Source of the DNA: JBBAGC01 sp964491265
Lineage (GTDB): Bacteria > Spirochaetota > UBA4802 > UBA5550
Length of the DNA stretch: 64,000 nucleotides
Direction of reading: 5' to 3'
NCBI GenBank assembly: GCA_964491265.1
Contig: CAZBFP010000010.1
Location: 62,001-126,000 of the forward strand
In this document: positions 33,303 to 41,359 of the stretch, one piece after another
Numbering within the stretch: the stretch's first letter is position 1
Layout of the letters: every line of letters begins with the position of its first letter
Notes under the pieces: model-generated
What the model saw: only the letters and a program-made list of their open reading frames with translations
Databases searched by the model: none
Told to the model about the DNA's origin: nothing
Translations under genes and position numbers: made by a program

Positions 33303-34328
33303 ATGTTCTGGAGACCAGATATACAAAAATTAGTAAATTCCGGAAAAATTAAGAAAGTGTACCGGTATCTTCGTCACAGAAAGCCGGATGTAAGAATTGA
33401 AGCTTTTAACACACTTTACAATTTGTACAAAGATGATCCTGAGGCTATTGAAAAACTCAGGGTTTCACTTAAAGATAAAGACCGGATGGTTAAAAATAAT
33501 GCTGTTATGTCATTTGCAAGACTGGGTGATACTTCTGTTCTTGAAGAGTTGTACAAAATTGTAGCAAAGGGGGGAATAGATGAACAGATAGATGTTTTAA
33601 GGCTCCTCCCTCACTACTACACCAGAGATGACGAAAAAATTACAGCGATTCTTGCCCTGGGGCTGAATGCAAAAAGATTTTCCATTCAGCTTGAAGCAAT
33701 CAGATCTATTGGTGATATGCGGATAGATTCAATGGCATACTATCTGTTCGATTTTACAAATCATCCCAACTCCAAAGTCCGGCTAGAGTCTGTGATAGCA
33801 CTCGGCAAACTTAAAAATCCGATATGTATTGACTACCTGAAAGGAGCATTGACAGACTCAAGTCCTGATGTGCGCAAAGCAGCAGAATATTCTTTAAAAA
33901 GCTTAGATACCCCTGAAGCGATAGAGGCATTGAGAGATGCACCTTTTATGCTTATGGTAAAGAATATGAATGAAAGCGTTGCAAAGAGACTTGTTACTGT
34001 AAAAAATATCGGCAAAACAAGAAAAGTCATCGGGCTTCCTCTTCTCCATAAAGCCTGCTTTGATGAATACAAAAATGTACGAATCGAAGCTATAAAATCG
34101 ATTGCTCTACTCAAGGAGCAATCCTCTGTTGATATACTTCTCGGTCTTCTTGGAGATACTTTTCACGATGTAAGAATTGAAGCAGTAAAGGCTCTTTCAA
34201 GGTATGATTCCCCCAGGGTTCTTGAGGCACTCAACAAAGCGAAGAATGATTCGAACTCTAATGTTGCAACTGAAGCAAAAAAGGCATATTACTCCATGAA
34301 TATAAGACTCAATCGAAAAAAAGAATAA
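33303..34328 (+). CDS. HEAT-repeat protein
   Basis: A 341-aa soluble protein composed of consecutive HEAT/PBS-lyase-type repeats, e.g. DVRIEAFNTLYNLY, VKNNAVMSFARLGD, VRLESVIALGKLKN, VRIEAIKSIALLKE and VRIEAVKALSRYDS. These form a curved solenoid for protein binding. No enzymatic domain. GGTGGT precedes the ATG by 5 nt. Target unknown; HEAT proteins of this kind are numerous in spirochaetes. Confidence 0.9.
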   Translation: MFWRPDIQKLVNSGKIKKVYRYLRHRKPDVRIEAFNTLYNLYKDDPEAIEKLRVSLKDKDRMVKNNAVMSFARLGDTSVLEELYKIVAKGGIDEQIDVLRLLPHYYTRDDEKITAILALGLNAKRFSIQLEAIRSIGDMRIDSMAYYLFDFTNHPNSKVRLESVIALGKLKNPICIDYLKGALTDSSPDVRKAAEYSLKSLDTPEAIEALRDAPFMLMVKNMNESVAKRLVTVKNIGKTRKVIGLPLLHKACFDEYKNVRIEAIKSIALLKEQSSVDILLGLLGDTFHDVRIEAVKALSRYDSPRVLEALNKAKNDSNSNVATEAKKAYYSMNIRLNRKKE

Positions 34329-34396
34329 AAAACTAAACGTGATATTTAGAATATATAAAAAAACTGCCTGCCTCACAGAAATTTGATTTATTTCTC

Positions 34397-34426
34397 TTGA
34401 CTTTCAAGGTTTTATTATGTTATATT
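34397..34426 (+). promoter_or_regulatory. Promoter of the membrane protein gene at 34471
   Basis: TTGACT (34397-34402), 18 nt, TATATT (34421-34426), ~45 nt before the ATG. Confidence 0.5.
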
Positions 34427-34470
34427 AATTGACAGATCAAAGAATTTATATCTGGTGAATTAATAAATAA

Positions 34471-34929
34471 ATGATATTTTCAATAATTATACTTTGTCTG
34501 TTTATCTCTTTTATGACTCACATAGTATCATTGGTCAATTATGTAACAAAAAAATCAGAAAAATCTCTTAAAAACTTTATAAAGACAGCTATAAGCAATG
34601 TAGTTTTATCAATTATCTGTATCATTCTTATCTTCAAAAGACCTGACCTTATTGTGAAGTTTGACTTCATTTTTGTCACATGGGTCATGGCCGGGTTAAT
34701 AATGATTTTTACGCTTATTGTGAAAATCAGGATTTTTGTAAATATTTACAGGAGATCGAAGCTGCCAGAAAATTATCATCTTAATTTTTTCGGGAAAAAG
34801 GTGCTTCATTCAACTGTTGTAACAAAAATGGAGATTGTTATCTTCTTTGGTACAATGCCTTTTTTTCTAATGTCCGGATCATACTTTATGGCACGTTTGA
34901 TGAATTTTTTTTTATATAGACACCTTTAG
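34471..34929 (+). CDS. Small integral membrane protein, unknown
   Basis: A 152-aa protein with about four hydrophobic segments (starting ~1, ~45, ~68 and ~118) and basic connecting loops (KKSEKSLKNFIK; RRSKLPENYH). No family recognised. The Shine-Dalgarno is poor (GGTGA ~13 nt upstream). It is followed 65 nt later by the four-cysteine protein gene and may be co-transcribed with it. Confidence 0.6.
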   Translation: MIFSIIILCLFISFMTHIVSLVNYVTKKSEKSLKNFIKTAISNVVLSIICIILIFKRPDLIVKFDFIFVTWVMAGLIMIFTLIVKIRIFVNIYRRSKLPENYHLNFFGKKVLHSTVVTKMEIVIFFGTMPFFLMSGSYFMARLMNFFLYRHL

Positions 34930-34994
34930 TGAATATGTAAGAAAAGCGTTTTTTGTTCAGTAAAATTAAATTTCATGCGAAAAAGGGGGGACTT

Positions 34995-35294
34995 ATGGGG
35001 TTTATCAATTTTAAAACAAAAGAGAATACCAGAAAATGTGTTGAATGTAGATTTAATATTGCTAACTTTGATTTTAATATCAAACAGGATGAAAAGGGGT
35101 ATCTTAAGTTTCTTGGGATTAATTATGACCAGGATGTTAATGAAACTGCAAAAAAAGTGGCTCTTGGTGTAATGTGGTCAGCATGCAAGATTTGTCCTGT
35201 GAGACCCGATTTTATAAAAGTCTATGGTATAGAGCCTATTGAGCATTATACCGAATTAATGCCGGAGCCGCCTAAACCTAAAGTAGTTATATAA
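34995..35294 (+). CDS. Small four-cysteine (possible zinc-binding) protein
   Basis: About 99 aa from ATG 34995, chosen because GGGGGG lies 5 nt upstream; the frame extends to a TTG at 34953 without a ribosome site. Two CxxC pairs, KCVECRF and ACKICPVRP, are spaced ~50 residues apart and could make a zinc ribbon-like site. The tail is proline-rich (PEPPKPKVV). No family name. A strong hairpin follows the stop. Confidence 0.65.
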   Translation: MGFINFKTKENTRKCVECRFNIANFDFNIKQDEKGYLKFLGINYDQDVNETAKKVALGVMWSACKICPVRPDFIKVYGIEPIEHYTELMPEPPKPKVVI

Positions 35295-35300
35295 AAAAAT

Positions 35301-35335
35301 TGTAATACTCCGGATTTATATGCCGGAGTATTACA
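35301..35335. terminator. Hairpin terminator
   Basis: Perfect 13-bp stem TGTAATACTCCGG/CCGGAGTATTACA with a 9-nt loop, 6 nt after the stop. The plus-strand tail (ATTAAAAT) is not strongly U-rich; the minus-strand side has a T7 tract. Confidence 0.65.
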
Positions 35336-35666
35336 ATTAAAATAGATTACAATAATAACAGGTTCTGTTACTATGTGTAATTATGTGCACCAAAATCACT
35401 TTTCCGCTTTAATTGTAATTTTCCTATTTTAACTTTTTCATTCAAAAGAGTAAAACCGGTTAGAATACTGCTTATTTTAAAAAATTGTTCATCCCCGGTA
35501 AATATTTCTGGAATTTTATAATAAAAAAACTATTTTATAAGTAAGCTCCTGTTTTTTAAATGTGCAATTGCAGCAGGGGCATTTAAAAAGATTTACCCTG
35601 TTTTAATAAATCTTTTAGATTTATTATCAGGTTAATCATGGAAATTTAAGGACAAGAGAGGTTCAA
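35336..35666. other. Non-coding stretch before the TerB-like gene
   Basis: 331 nt without a supportable gene. It holds an AT-rich inverted repeat AAAAGATTTA / TAAATCTTTT (35586-35595 and 35607-35616) just upstream of the TerB-like gene, which could be a weak terminator or leader structure. Nothing else is recognised. Confidence 0.5.
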
Positions 35667-36026
35667 ATGCCATCAGAATTTTCTTATAATGATAAAATTA
35701 CCCTTATAGGGATGTGTAAATTTATTATCAATGCAGATGGAATAACTACTGATTCTGAACTGGAGAGTATGCTTGCTGTGGCAGATGAGATTGGATTTGA
35801 TGACTATGATGAAATATTCAATGATGTTGATGACAAAATTACTACAATCGATGACCTTAAAGAATATATTGACAATACAAGAGAGAGCATAAACAAAGAA
35901 AAGATTTTCCGGTATGCTGTGCTTATCTCCAGGTCTGACGGGAATATCAGGGATGAGGAAATAGATATTCTTCATTATGCTGCTGATGCATGGGATATCA
36001 GTATTAGTGAAATTATGAATAAGTAG
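35667..36026 (+). CDS. TerB-like domain protein
   Basis: A 119-aa acidic helical protein. GMCKFIINADGITTDSELES and ISRSDGNIRDEEIDIL are the paired A-D-G-x-(I/V)-x-x-x-E motifs typical of the TerB/DUF533-like fold, which binds metal ions or mediates membrane-stress complexes. GAGAGG precedes the ATG by 6 nt. It lies 29 nt before the PFK gene and probably shares its transcript; no other ter gene is present. Confidence 0.72.
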   Translation: MPSEFSYNDKITLIGMCKFIINADGITTDSELESMLAVADEIGFDDYDEIFNDVDDKITTIDDLKEYIDNTRESINKEKIFRYAVLISRSDGNIRDEEIDILHYAADAWDISISEIMNK

Positions 36027-36055
36027 CAAGACTAAAGGCTGGAGAAGGACATTGG

Positions 36056-37369
36056 ATGAATTTTAACATAAAAAGTCTCGGGGAATGCAGAGTTAAATCA
36101 CCCCTGCTCGATAGAATTGAGGGGAATGATCTCAATTTTGTAAATGATTCAAAGAGAATGATATACAATGTGATGATTGAGAAAGGAAAGGAGTATTCAC
36201 TTGACCTGGAGAAAACGTATGAACTTGCCGGACCGAGGCAAAAAATTTATTTTGAGCCTGATAATACTGTATCTGCAATAGTAACATGCGGTGGTCTTTG
36301 CCCCGGCCTTAATGATGTTATCCGCTCAATAGTTATGGAGTCGCATTACAGGTATGGTGCTTCAAAGATCTACGGCATCAGGTACGGATATAATGGTTTA
36401 AATCCTGCAAAAAATTTCAGGCCAATTGAACTTTACCCTGAGGCTGTAAGGGATATTCATATGGAAGGGGGTACTATCCTTGGTTCTTCCCGGGGCGGTA
36501 CTGAAGATATGAATATATTGATGGATACACTTGAGGAGATGAAAATCAATATTCTTTATACTATCGGTGGTGACGGTACACTGAAAGGGGCTAAAGAAAT
36601 ATCTGAGCTTGCAGAAAAGAGAGGGTTAAATCTGGCGGTTGTGGGTATACCGAAAACGATTGATAATGATATAAGCTATATTCAGAGATCCTTCGGATTT
36701 GAAACTGCCTTTTCACAGGCTGTAAGGGCTATTACTTCAGCTCATGTTGAAGCAAAAGGAGCGCCAAACGGTATAGGCCTTGTTAAGCTGATGGGGAGGC
36801 AATCAGGATTTATTGCTGCAAATGCTGCTCTGGCAATGAATGATGTAAATTTTGTTCTTGTCCCTGAAATACCTTTTGAACTCCATGGAGATAATGGTTT
36901 ACTTGCACATCTTGAAGAGAGGCTTATTAAAAGAAAGCACGCAGTAATCTGTATTGCTGAAGGAGCCGGGCAGGATCTGATAAAGAAAGAGGACCCTGAA
37001 GTATCTTACGACCCGTCCGGGAACATAAAGCTTAAGGATATTGGGCTTTACCTTAAGGATAAAATTCTCAAACATTTTGCGGAAAAAAAATTTGAAATTA
37101 ATCTGAAATATATTGATCCAAGCTATATGATACGCAGCTCACCGGCTGTACCCAATGATTCAATTTACTGCACTCAGCTTGGTCAGTATGCGGTACACGC
37201 TGGAATGGCGGGTAAAACAAATCTGATCATAGGGCAGTGGAATAACAACTATACTCATGTTCCTATTGAGCTGGCAATTTCCAAAAGAAAGGCTATTAAT
37301 CCTAAAAGCAGATTCTGGAGCACAGTTATAGGTGCAACAGGGCAGTCTGAATATATGACAAATAGTTGA
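36056..37369 (+). CDS. 6-phosphofructokinase (PFK-A superfamily, long type)
   Basis: A 437-aa phosphofructokinase of the long clade that includes PPi-type and trypanosomal enzymes. Motifs: IVTCGGLCPGLNDVIRSIV, GSSRGGT, TIGGDGTLKGAKEI, GIPKTIDNDI, KLMGRQSGFIA. GGDG (not GGDD) points to ATP as donor, while PKTIDND (not PGTIDND) is the PPi-type/trypanosomal state. It acts in glycolysis. The gene lies between a TerB-like gene and a photolyase gene, with 15 nt to the latter. Confidence 0.9.
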   Translation: MNFNIKSLGECRVKSPLLDRIEGNDLNFVNDSKRMIYNVMIEKGKEYSLDLEKTYELAGPRQKIYFEPDNTVSAIVTCGGLCPGLNDVIRSIVMESHYRYGASKIYGIRYGYNGLNPAKNFRPIELYPEAVRDIHMEGGTILGSSRGGTEDMNILMDTLEEMKINILYTIGGDGTLKGAKEISELAEKRGLNLAVVGIPKTIDNDISYIQRSFGFETAFSQAVRAITSAHVEAKGAPNGIGLVKLMGRQSGFIAANAALAMNDVNFVLVPEIPFELHGDNGLLAHLEERLIKRKHAVICIAEGAGQDLIKKEDPEVSYDPSGNIKLKDIGLYLKDKILKHFAEKKFEINLKYIDPSYMIRSSPAVPNDSIYCTQLGQYAVHAGMAGKTNLIIGQWNNNYTHVPIELAISKRKAINPKSRFWSTVIGATGQSEYMTNS

Positions 37370-37384
37370 AATTAAGGTATTGAC

Positions 37385-38758
37385 ATGGATATAATTGGAA
37401 AAGAGCGGATCCATGTTTTAAACGACTCCCTGATCTCTAAAGGGACCTATGTTCTATACTGGATGCAGCAGTCTCAACGGGCGGATGATAACCATGCTTT
37501 AACATTTGCTATAGATCTCGCAAACTCTCTCCATCTCCCGGTCATTGTTTTTTTTGGATTAACTGATTCATATCCGGAAGCCAACCTGAGGCATTATAGT
37601 TTTATGCTGGACGGACTGGAGGAAACTGAAGAGGATCTGAAGAAGATGTCGATTAAGCTGGTGATGTGGCTTATAGATCCTGTAGAAGGGGTAATAAACC
37701 TTTCTCAAAATGCTGCTGCTGTTGTTGCTGATGCGGGATATCTTAAAATACAGCATCAATGGCGAAGTAAAGCAGCGGAAGGAGTGAAGTGCAGGTTTTA
37801 TGTTGTAGAATCGGATGTAATTGTTCCTGTTGAGACTGCATCAGTTAAGGAGAATTATTCCGCTGGTACATTCAGGCCGCGGGTAAAAAAAGAGCTGCAT
37901 AATTTTCTTAAAAAAGTTCCTGTTTTAAAACCGGATCTCTCTTCACTAGAAGCTAAAGTAAAAACTGTCAGTATAAAAGACCGGAATCAGATTATATCTG
38001 ATCTGGATATTGACAAGGATATTTCTCTCCCGGATAATATAAAAGGGGGGAGGGGTGAAGCTTCCAAAAAACTTAACCGCTTCATTAATTCAAAACTCTC
38101 AGATTATAATGAAAAAAGAAATAATCCGGGACTCGATTTTACTTCCGGACTCAGCCCCTATCTCCACTTCGGCCAGATATCACCTGTCAAAATTGCTCTG
38201 AAATTAATTAAATATGAAACTCCCGGGGCTGATTCATTTCTTGAAGAGCTCATTGTACGGAGAGAACTGAGCATGAATTTTGTCTACTATAACAAAAATT
38301 ATGATAGCATAAGATGTCTCCCTGACTGGGCTCAGAGTACTTTAAGGAGCTATGAGCTTTTCCCCAGGGATTATCTTTATACTCTATCCGATTTTGAAAA
38401 TTTCCGTACTCATGATATATACTGGAACGCAGCCCAGTATGAGCTTGTTACGCTTGGGGGGATGCACGGGTATATGAGGATGTACTGGGGAAAGAAAATT
38501 ATTGAATGGTCCGGTTCCCCTGAAGCTGCATTTGATTACATGATATATCTGAATAATAAATACGCTATTGACGGCCGCGATCCTAACAGTTATGCAGGTA
38601 TAGCCTGGTGTTTCGGAAAGCATGACAGGCCCTGGCAGGAGAGGCCTGTTTTCGGCAAAGTCCGCTATATGAATGCTGCAGGCTTAAAGAGAAAATTCAA
38701 CATGAAAAAATATCTTGAAAAGATATCCTTCCCTATGCAAAATGATCAAATAGTTTAA
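37385..38758 (+). CDS. Class II deoxyribodipyrimidine photolyase
   Basis: A 457-aa class II CPD photolyase that uses FADH- and light to split cyclobutane pyrimidine dimers. Class II hallmarks: YVLYWMQQSQRADDNHALTF at the N-terminus, SGLSPYLHFGQISP, EELIVRRELSMNFVYYN and YWNAAQYELVTLGGMHGY with RMYWGKKIIEWS (FAD/DNA site). Start ATG 37385, AAGG ~8 nt upstream. Its presence suggests exposure to sunlight at some stage of life. Confidence 0.95.
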   Translation: MDIIGKERIHVLNDSLISKGTYVLYWMQQSQRADDNHALTFAIDLANSLHLPVIVFFGLTDSYPEANLRHYSFMLDGLEETEEDLKKMSIKLVMWLIDPVEGVINLSQNAAAVVADAGYLKIQHQWRSKAAEGVKCRFYVVESDVIVPVETASVKENYSAGTFRPRVKKELHNFLKKVPVLKPDLSSLEAKVKTVSIKDRNQIISDLDIDKDISLPDNIKGGRGEASKKLNRFINSKLSDYNEKRNNPGLDFTSGLSPYLHFGQISPVKIALKLIKYETPGADSFLEELIVRRELSMNFVYYNKNYDSIRCLPDWAQSTLRSYELFPRDYLYTLSDFENFRTHDIYWNAAQYELVTLGGMHGYMRMYWGKKIIEWSGSPEAAFDYMIYLNNKYAIDGRDPNSYAGIAWCFGKHDRPWQERPVFGKVRYMNAAGLKRKFNMKKYLEKISFPMQNDQIV

Positions 38759-38803
38759 ATTAGAAAAAACTGATTTACAGTTAACAATATAGAGGTAATT
38801 AAG

Positions 38804-39076
38804 ATGCCGGATCTTTCAGAATTATCGGAAAATCTTGCTGGAATAAGTGATCCGGCGGTAATCAATAAATTTTTTGATGAAATTCTCACTGATAAGGAAA
38901 AAAAAGATATTCTTTTAAGGTGGGAGCTTATGAAAAAATTAAAGGATGGTGTTCCCCAGAGAACTATTGCTTCTGAGTTGGGGATCAGTCTTTGTAAAAT
39001 CACCAGAGGTTCAAAAATTTTAAAATCGCAGGAATCGGTAGTAAATAAAATGCTGAATAATACAGCAAATAAATAA
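38804..39076 (+). CDS. TrpR-family (TrpR/YerC-YecD-like) DNA-binding protein
   Basis: A 90-aa all-helical protein with the TrpR helix-turn-helix QRTIASELGISLCKITRGS preceded by LTDKEKKDILLRWELMKKL, which matches TrpR and the YerC/YecD subfamily. It would bind operators as a dimer, perhaps with tryptophan or another ligand. No trp genes are in the window. AGAGGTAATTAAG precedes the ATG; a bidirectional terminator follows. Confidence 0.85.
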   Translation: MPDLSELSENLAGISDPAVINKFFDEILTDKEKKDILLRWELMKKLKDGVPQRTIASELGISLCKITRGSKILKSQESVVNKMLNNTANK

Positions 39077-39077
39077 C

Positions 39078-39110
39078 AAAAGAGGCGGTTTTTATACCGC
39101 CCCTCTTTTA
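39078..39110. terminator. Bidirectional terminator between trpR-like gene and uraA
   Basis: AAAGAGGCGGT pairs with ACCGCCCCTCTTT (two-base bulge) and is T-rich on one side and A-rich on the other; it sits between convergent genes. Confidence 0.75.
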
Positions 39111-39114
39111 TTTA

Positions 39115-40353
39115 TCAGCCTAATTTTTCGTAATTTGTTTCTTCAGGATCGCCTGCTATATCCTTATTGTCATTTGATTCAGGGAGTATTATATTCAGAA
39201 CAACACCAGCCAGACCTGAAAGGCCTATACCTGCAAGTGTAAATTGACCAAAGCTTAGAGAAGCCCCGCCCACACCGACAATAAGAATAACTGCTACTAT
39301 AATAAGATTTTTATTTGAAGTAAAATCAACTTTATGCTCAACCATATTTTTTATCCCTATGGAGGCAATAGTTCCAAATAGAACAATCATTATCCCACCC
39401 ATTACAGGTGCAGGAATTGTCTGAAGAAATGCTCCAAGCTTACCGAAGAATGAGAGGAGAATTGCAAATACAGCTGAGATCTGAAGCACCCTGGGGTCAA
39501 AAACCTTTGTAAGAGCAACCGCGCCAGTAACTTCTGAGTATGTAGTGTTGGGAGGTCCCCCCACCATACCTGCAAAACTTGTAGCAATACCATCTCCAAA
39601 AAGAGTTCTATGGAAACCGGGATCCTCATAGTATTTTTTACCTGTAACACTTGAAATAACCATAATGTCTCCGATGTGCTCAATAGTCGGGGCAAGGGCA
39701 ACAGGAATAATAAAGAGTATTGCTCTCCAGTCAAATTCGGGCATAACAAAAGCGGGTATGCTAAACCATGGTGCATCAATTACCGGCTGAATACTTACAA
39801 GCCCGAAAAAGAAAGCAGCAGTGTATCCGGCAATAATACCGCCTAAAATAGGTACAAGTTTAAATGTGCCCTTTGCAAAAAGTGAAATAAAAATTGTTGT
39901 ACACATTGCAATCAGGGCTACTGTTACATTATTCAACTGTCCGTCGCTGTTTTTTGTCATACCGATTGCAACAGGGGCAAGGCTTAAGCCAATTACAATA
40001 ATTACAGGGCCGATTACATGTGACGGCAGAAATCTGTGAACAATAGCAATACCGTATTTTTTTATCAGGCCTGCAAAGAAGATCTGCACAAAACCTGCGG
40101 CAACAAGCCCGCCAAGTGTACCCTTTAGACCATAAAGGTGTGTTGCGGCGCCAATGGGTGCAATATAAGCAAAAGATGATGCGAGAAAGATAGGAATTTT
40201 ACCTTTTGTAACGAGATGGAACAATAAAGTACCAACCCCTGCGGTAAAAAGTGCTACATTCGCGTCCAGACCTGTTAAAAGAGGGACTAGTACAAGTGCT
40301 CCAAAAGCGACAAAGAGCATCTGCATCCCCAGAATAATTCTTTTGATTTCCAT
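39115..40353 (-). CDS. uraA: Uracil-xanthine permease family transporter
   Basis: A 412-aa NCS2-type nucleobase:cation symporter, about 14 membrane segments. Family motifs: MLFVAFGALVLVPLLTGLDA (TM1), YIAPIGAATHLYG, the substrate-site APTIEHIGDI, GGPPNTTYSEVTGAVALTKV and PAPVMGGIMIVLFGTI. Downstream of upp with a 13-nt gap, so the pair imports uracil and converts it to UMP. Confidence 0.94.
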   Translation of the reverse strand: MEIKRIILGMQMLFVAFGALVLVPLLTGLDANVALFTAGVGTLLFHLVTKGKIPIFLASSFAYIAPIGAATHLYGLKGTLGGLVAAGFVQIFFAGLIKKYGIAIVHRFLPSHVIGPVIIVIGLSLAPVAIGMTKNSDGQLNNVTVALIAMCTTIFISLFAKGTFKLVPILGGIIAGYTAAFFFGLVSIQPVIDAPWFSIPAFVMPEFDWRAILFIIPVALAPTIEHIGDIMVISSVTGKKYYEDPGFHRTLFGDGIATSFAGMVGGPPNTTYSEVTGAVALTKVFDPRVLQISAVFAILLSFFGKLGAFLQTIPAPVMGGIMIVLFGTIASIGIKNMVEHKVDFTSNKNLIIVAVILIVGVGGASLSFGQFTLAGIGLSGLAGVVLNIILPESNDNKDIAGDPEETNYEKLG

Positions 40354-40366
40354 TTAACCTCCCTTA

Positions 40367-40987
40367 TTATTTTGTTCCGTATAACCGGTCACCGGCATCA
40401 CCGAGACCTGGAATTATATATTTATTATCATCAAGGTATTCATCCACACTCCCTGTAAAAATCTGGACATCCGGATGAGCATCCTCAACAACTTTAATCC
40501 CTTCAGGGGCTGAAATAATCGAAATTAGAACAATATTGCCGTATCCCTGTTTTTTTAGCATATCAATCGCAGCCACTACAGATCCCCCCGTGGCAAGCAT
40601 GGGATCGATTATAAAGACCAGCGGATTTATAAGGTTTTCCGGAAGTTTGGAGTAGTATTCTACCGGAAGTTTTGTATCGTGGTCACGGTAAATTCCAAGA
40701 AATCCGACCCTGGCATTAGGCACAAGTGAGAGAATACCGTTAAGCATCCCCACTCCAGCCCTGAGAATGGGAACAACCACTATATCGTTCTTCATCCTCT
40801 TCCCTGTCATTAGGGTCATGGGTGTTTTAATTTCACAATCCTCTACTTCTATATTTTTAAGAGCTTCATAGCAGATAAGCATTGTTATTTCACTTGCCAG
40901 CTCTCTAAATTCTTTATGGCTGGTATTGATATCTCTCAGTGCTGTTAACTTATGTGTTAAAAATGGATGGTTTATTTCATGATACAT
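40367..40987 (-). CDS. upp: Uracil phosphoribosyltransferase
   Basis: A 206-aa UPRTase converting uracil and PRPP to UMP. Motifs: NHPFLTHKLTALRD, VPILRAGVGMLNG, FIIDPMLATGGSVVAAID (PRPP loop) and the C-terminal YIIPGLGDAGDRLYG. I start at ATG 40987, 8 nt after AGAGG; the frame is open up to 41020, but that extension would lie next to a terminator hairpin and lacks a ribosome site. It forms an operon with uraA. Confidence 0.95.
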   Translation of the reverse strand: MYHEINHPFLTHKLTALRDINTSHKEFRELASEITMLICYEALKNIEVEDCEIKTPMTLMTGKRMKNDIVVVPILRAGVGMLNGILSLVPNARVGFLGIYRDHDTKLPVEYYSKLPENLINPLVFIIDPMLATGGSVVAAIDMLKKQGYGNIVLISIISAPEGIKVVEDAHPDVQIFTGSVDEYLDDNKYIIPGLGDAGDRLYGTK

Positions 40988-41025
40988 TTGCGGACCTCTT
41001 TCTGATTTTTTTTGCGCCAAAAAAA

Positions 41026-41048
41026 ACCTGAATAAAATTCAGGTTTTT
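41026..41048 (-). terminator. Intrinsic terminator in the upp leader (possible attenuator)
   Basis: Minus strand AACCTGAA-TTTTA-TTCAGGTT followed by a run of T, only ~40 nt before the upp ATG. It is either the end of the upstream FAD-dehydrogenase transcript or, since a promoter lies further upstream at 41168-41197, an attenuator of upp-uraA. Confidence 0.7.
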
Positions 41049-41167
41049 AAATAGTAATTAATTGATTGCTGATTTCGAAAAAAATATCTCTATATATTAT
41101 CCTTATCACAGTCAAAGCATGTCCCTGGAATAATTTTATTAAAATTTCTTTTGAAAAAGACTAATTG

Positions 41168-41197
41168 ATATAATTTTTTTAAAGTATTTAAAGTCAA
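41168..41197 (-). promoter_or_regulatory. Promoter of upp-uraA with ~170-nt leader
   Basis: Minus strand TTGACT, 18 nt, TTATAT. Transcription from here would read through the hairpin at 41026-41048 before reaching upp. I see no PyrR-type sequence in the leader. Confidence 0.5.
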
Positions 41198-41226
41198 TAA
41201 ATATTTTAAAAAAAGATAAAAACAAA

Positions 41227-41348
41227 TCAATGTTAATTCCTTCACTTATATTTGAAATATAATGCTTCAATATCCCCGCCGGCGAAGGCGGCGGGGATAT
41301 TGAAAACAGCATAATTACACTAAAATATATCCTTAGGAATAATAACTG
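41227..41348 (+). repeat. MITE-like element, copy 9
   Basis: A 122-bp copy, TCAATGTTAATTCCT to AGGAATAATAACTG. The core CCCCGCC-GGCGAA-GGCGGCGGGG is extended by complementary arms TTCAATAT/ATATTGAA. The flanks AAAACAAA (41219-41226) and AAAACGTA (41349-41356) agree at 6 of 8 positions. It lies between the FAD-dehydrogenase gene end and the upp promoter. Confidence 0.85.
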
Positions 41349-41359
41349 AAAACGTATTT

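Noticed and set aside
41050..41226. Purine, PreQ1 or PyrR-type riboswitch in the upp leader
   Set aside because: I could not find the conserved cores of these motifs; only the promoter and terminator are supported.
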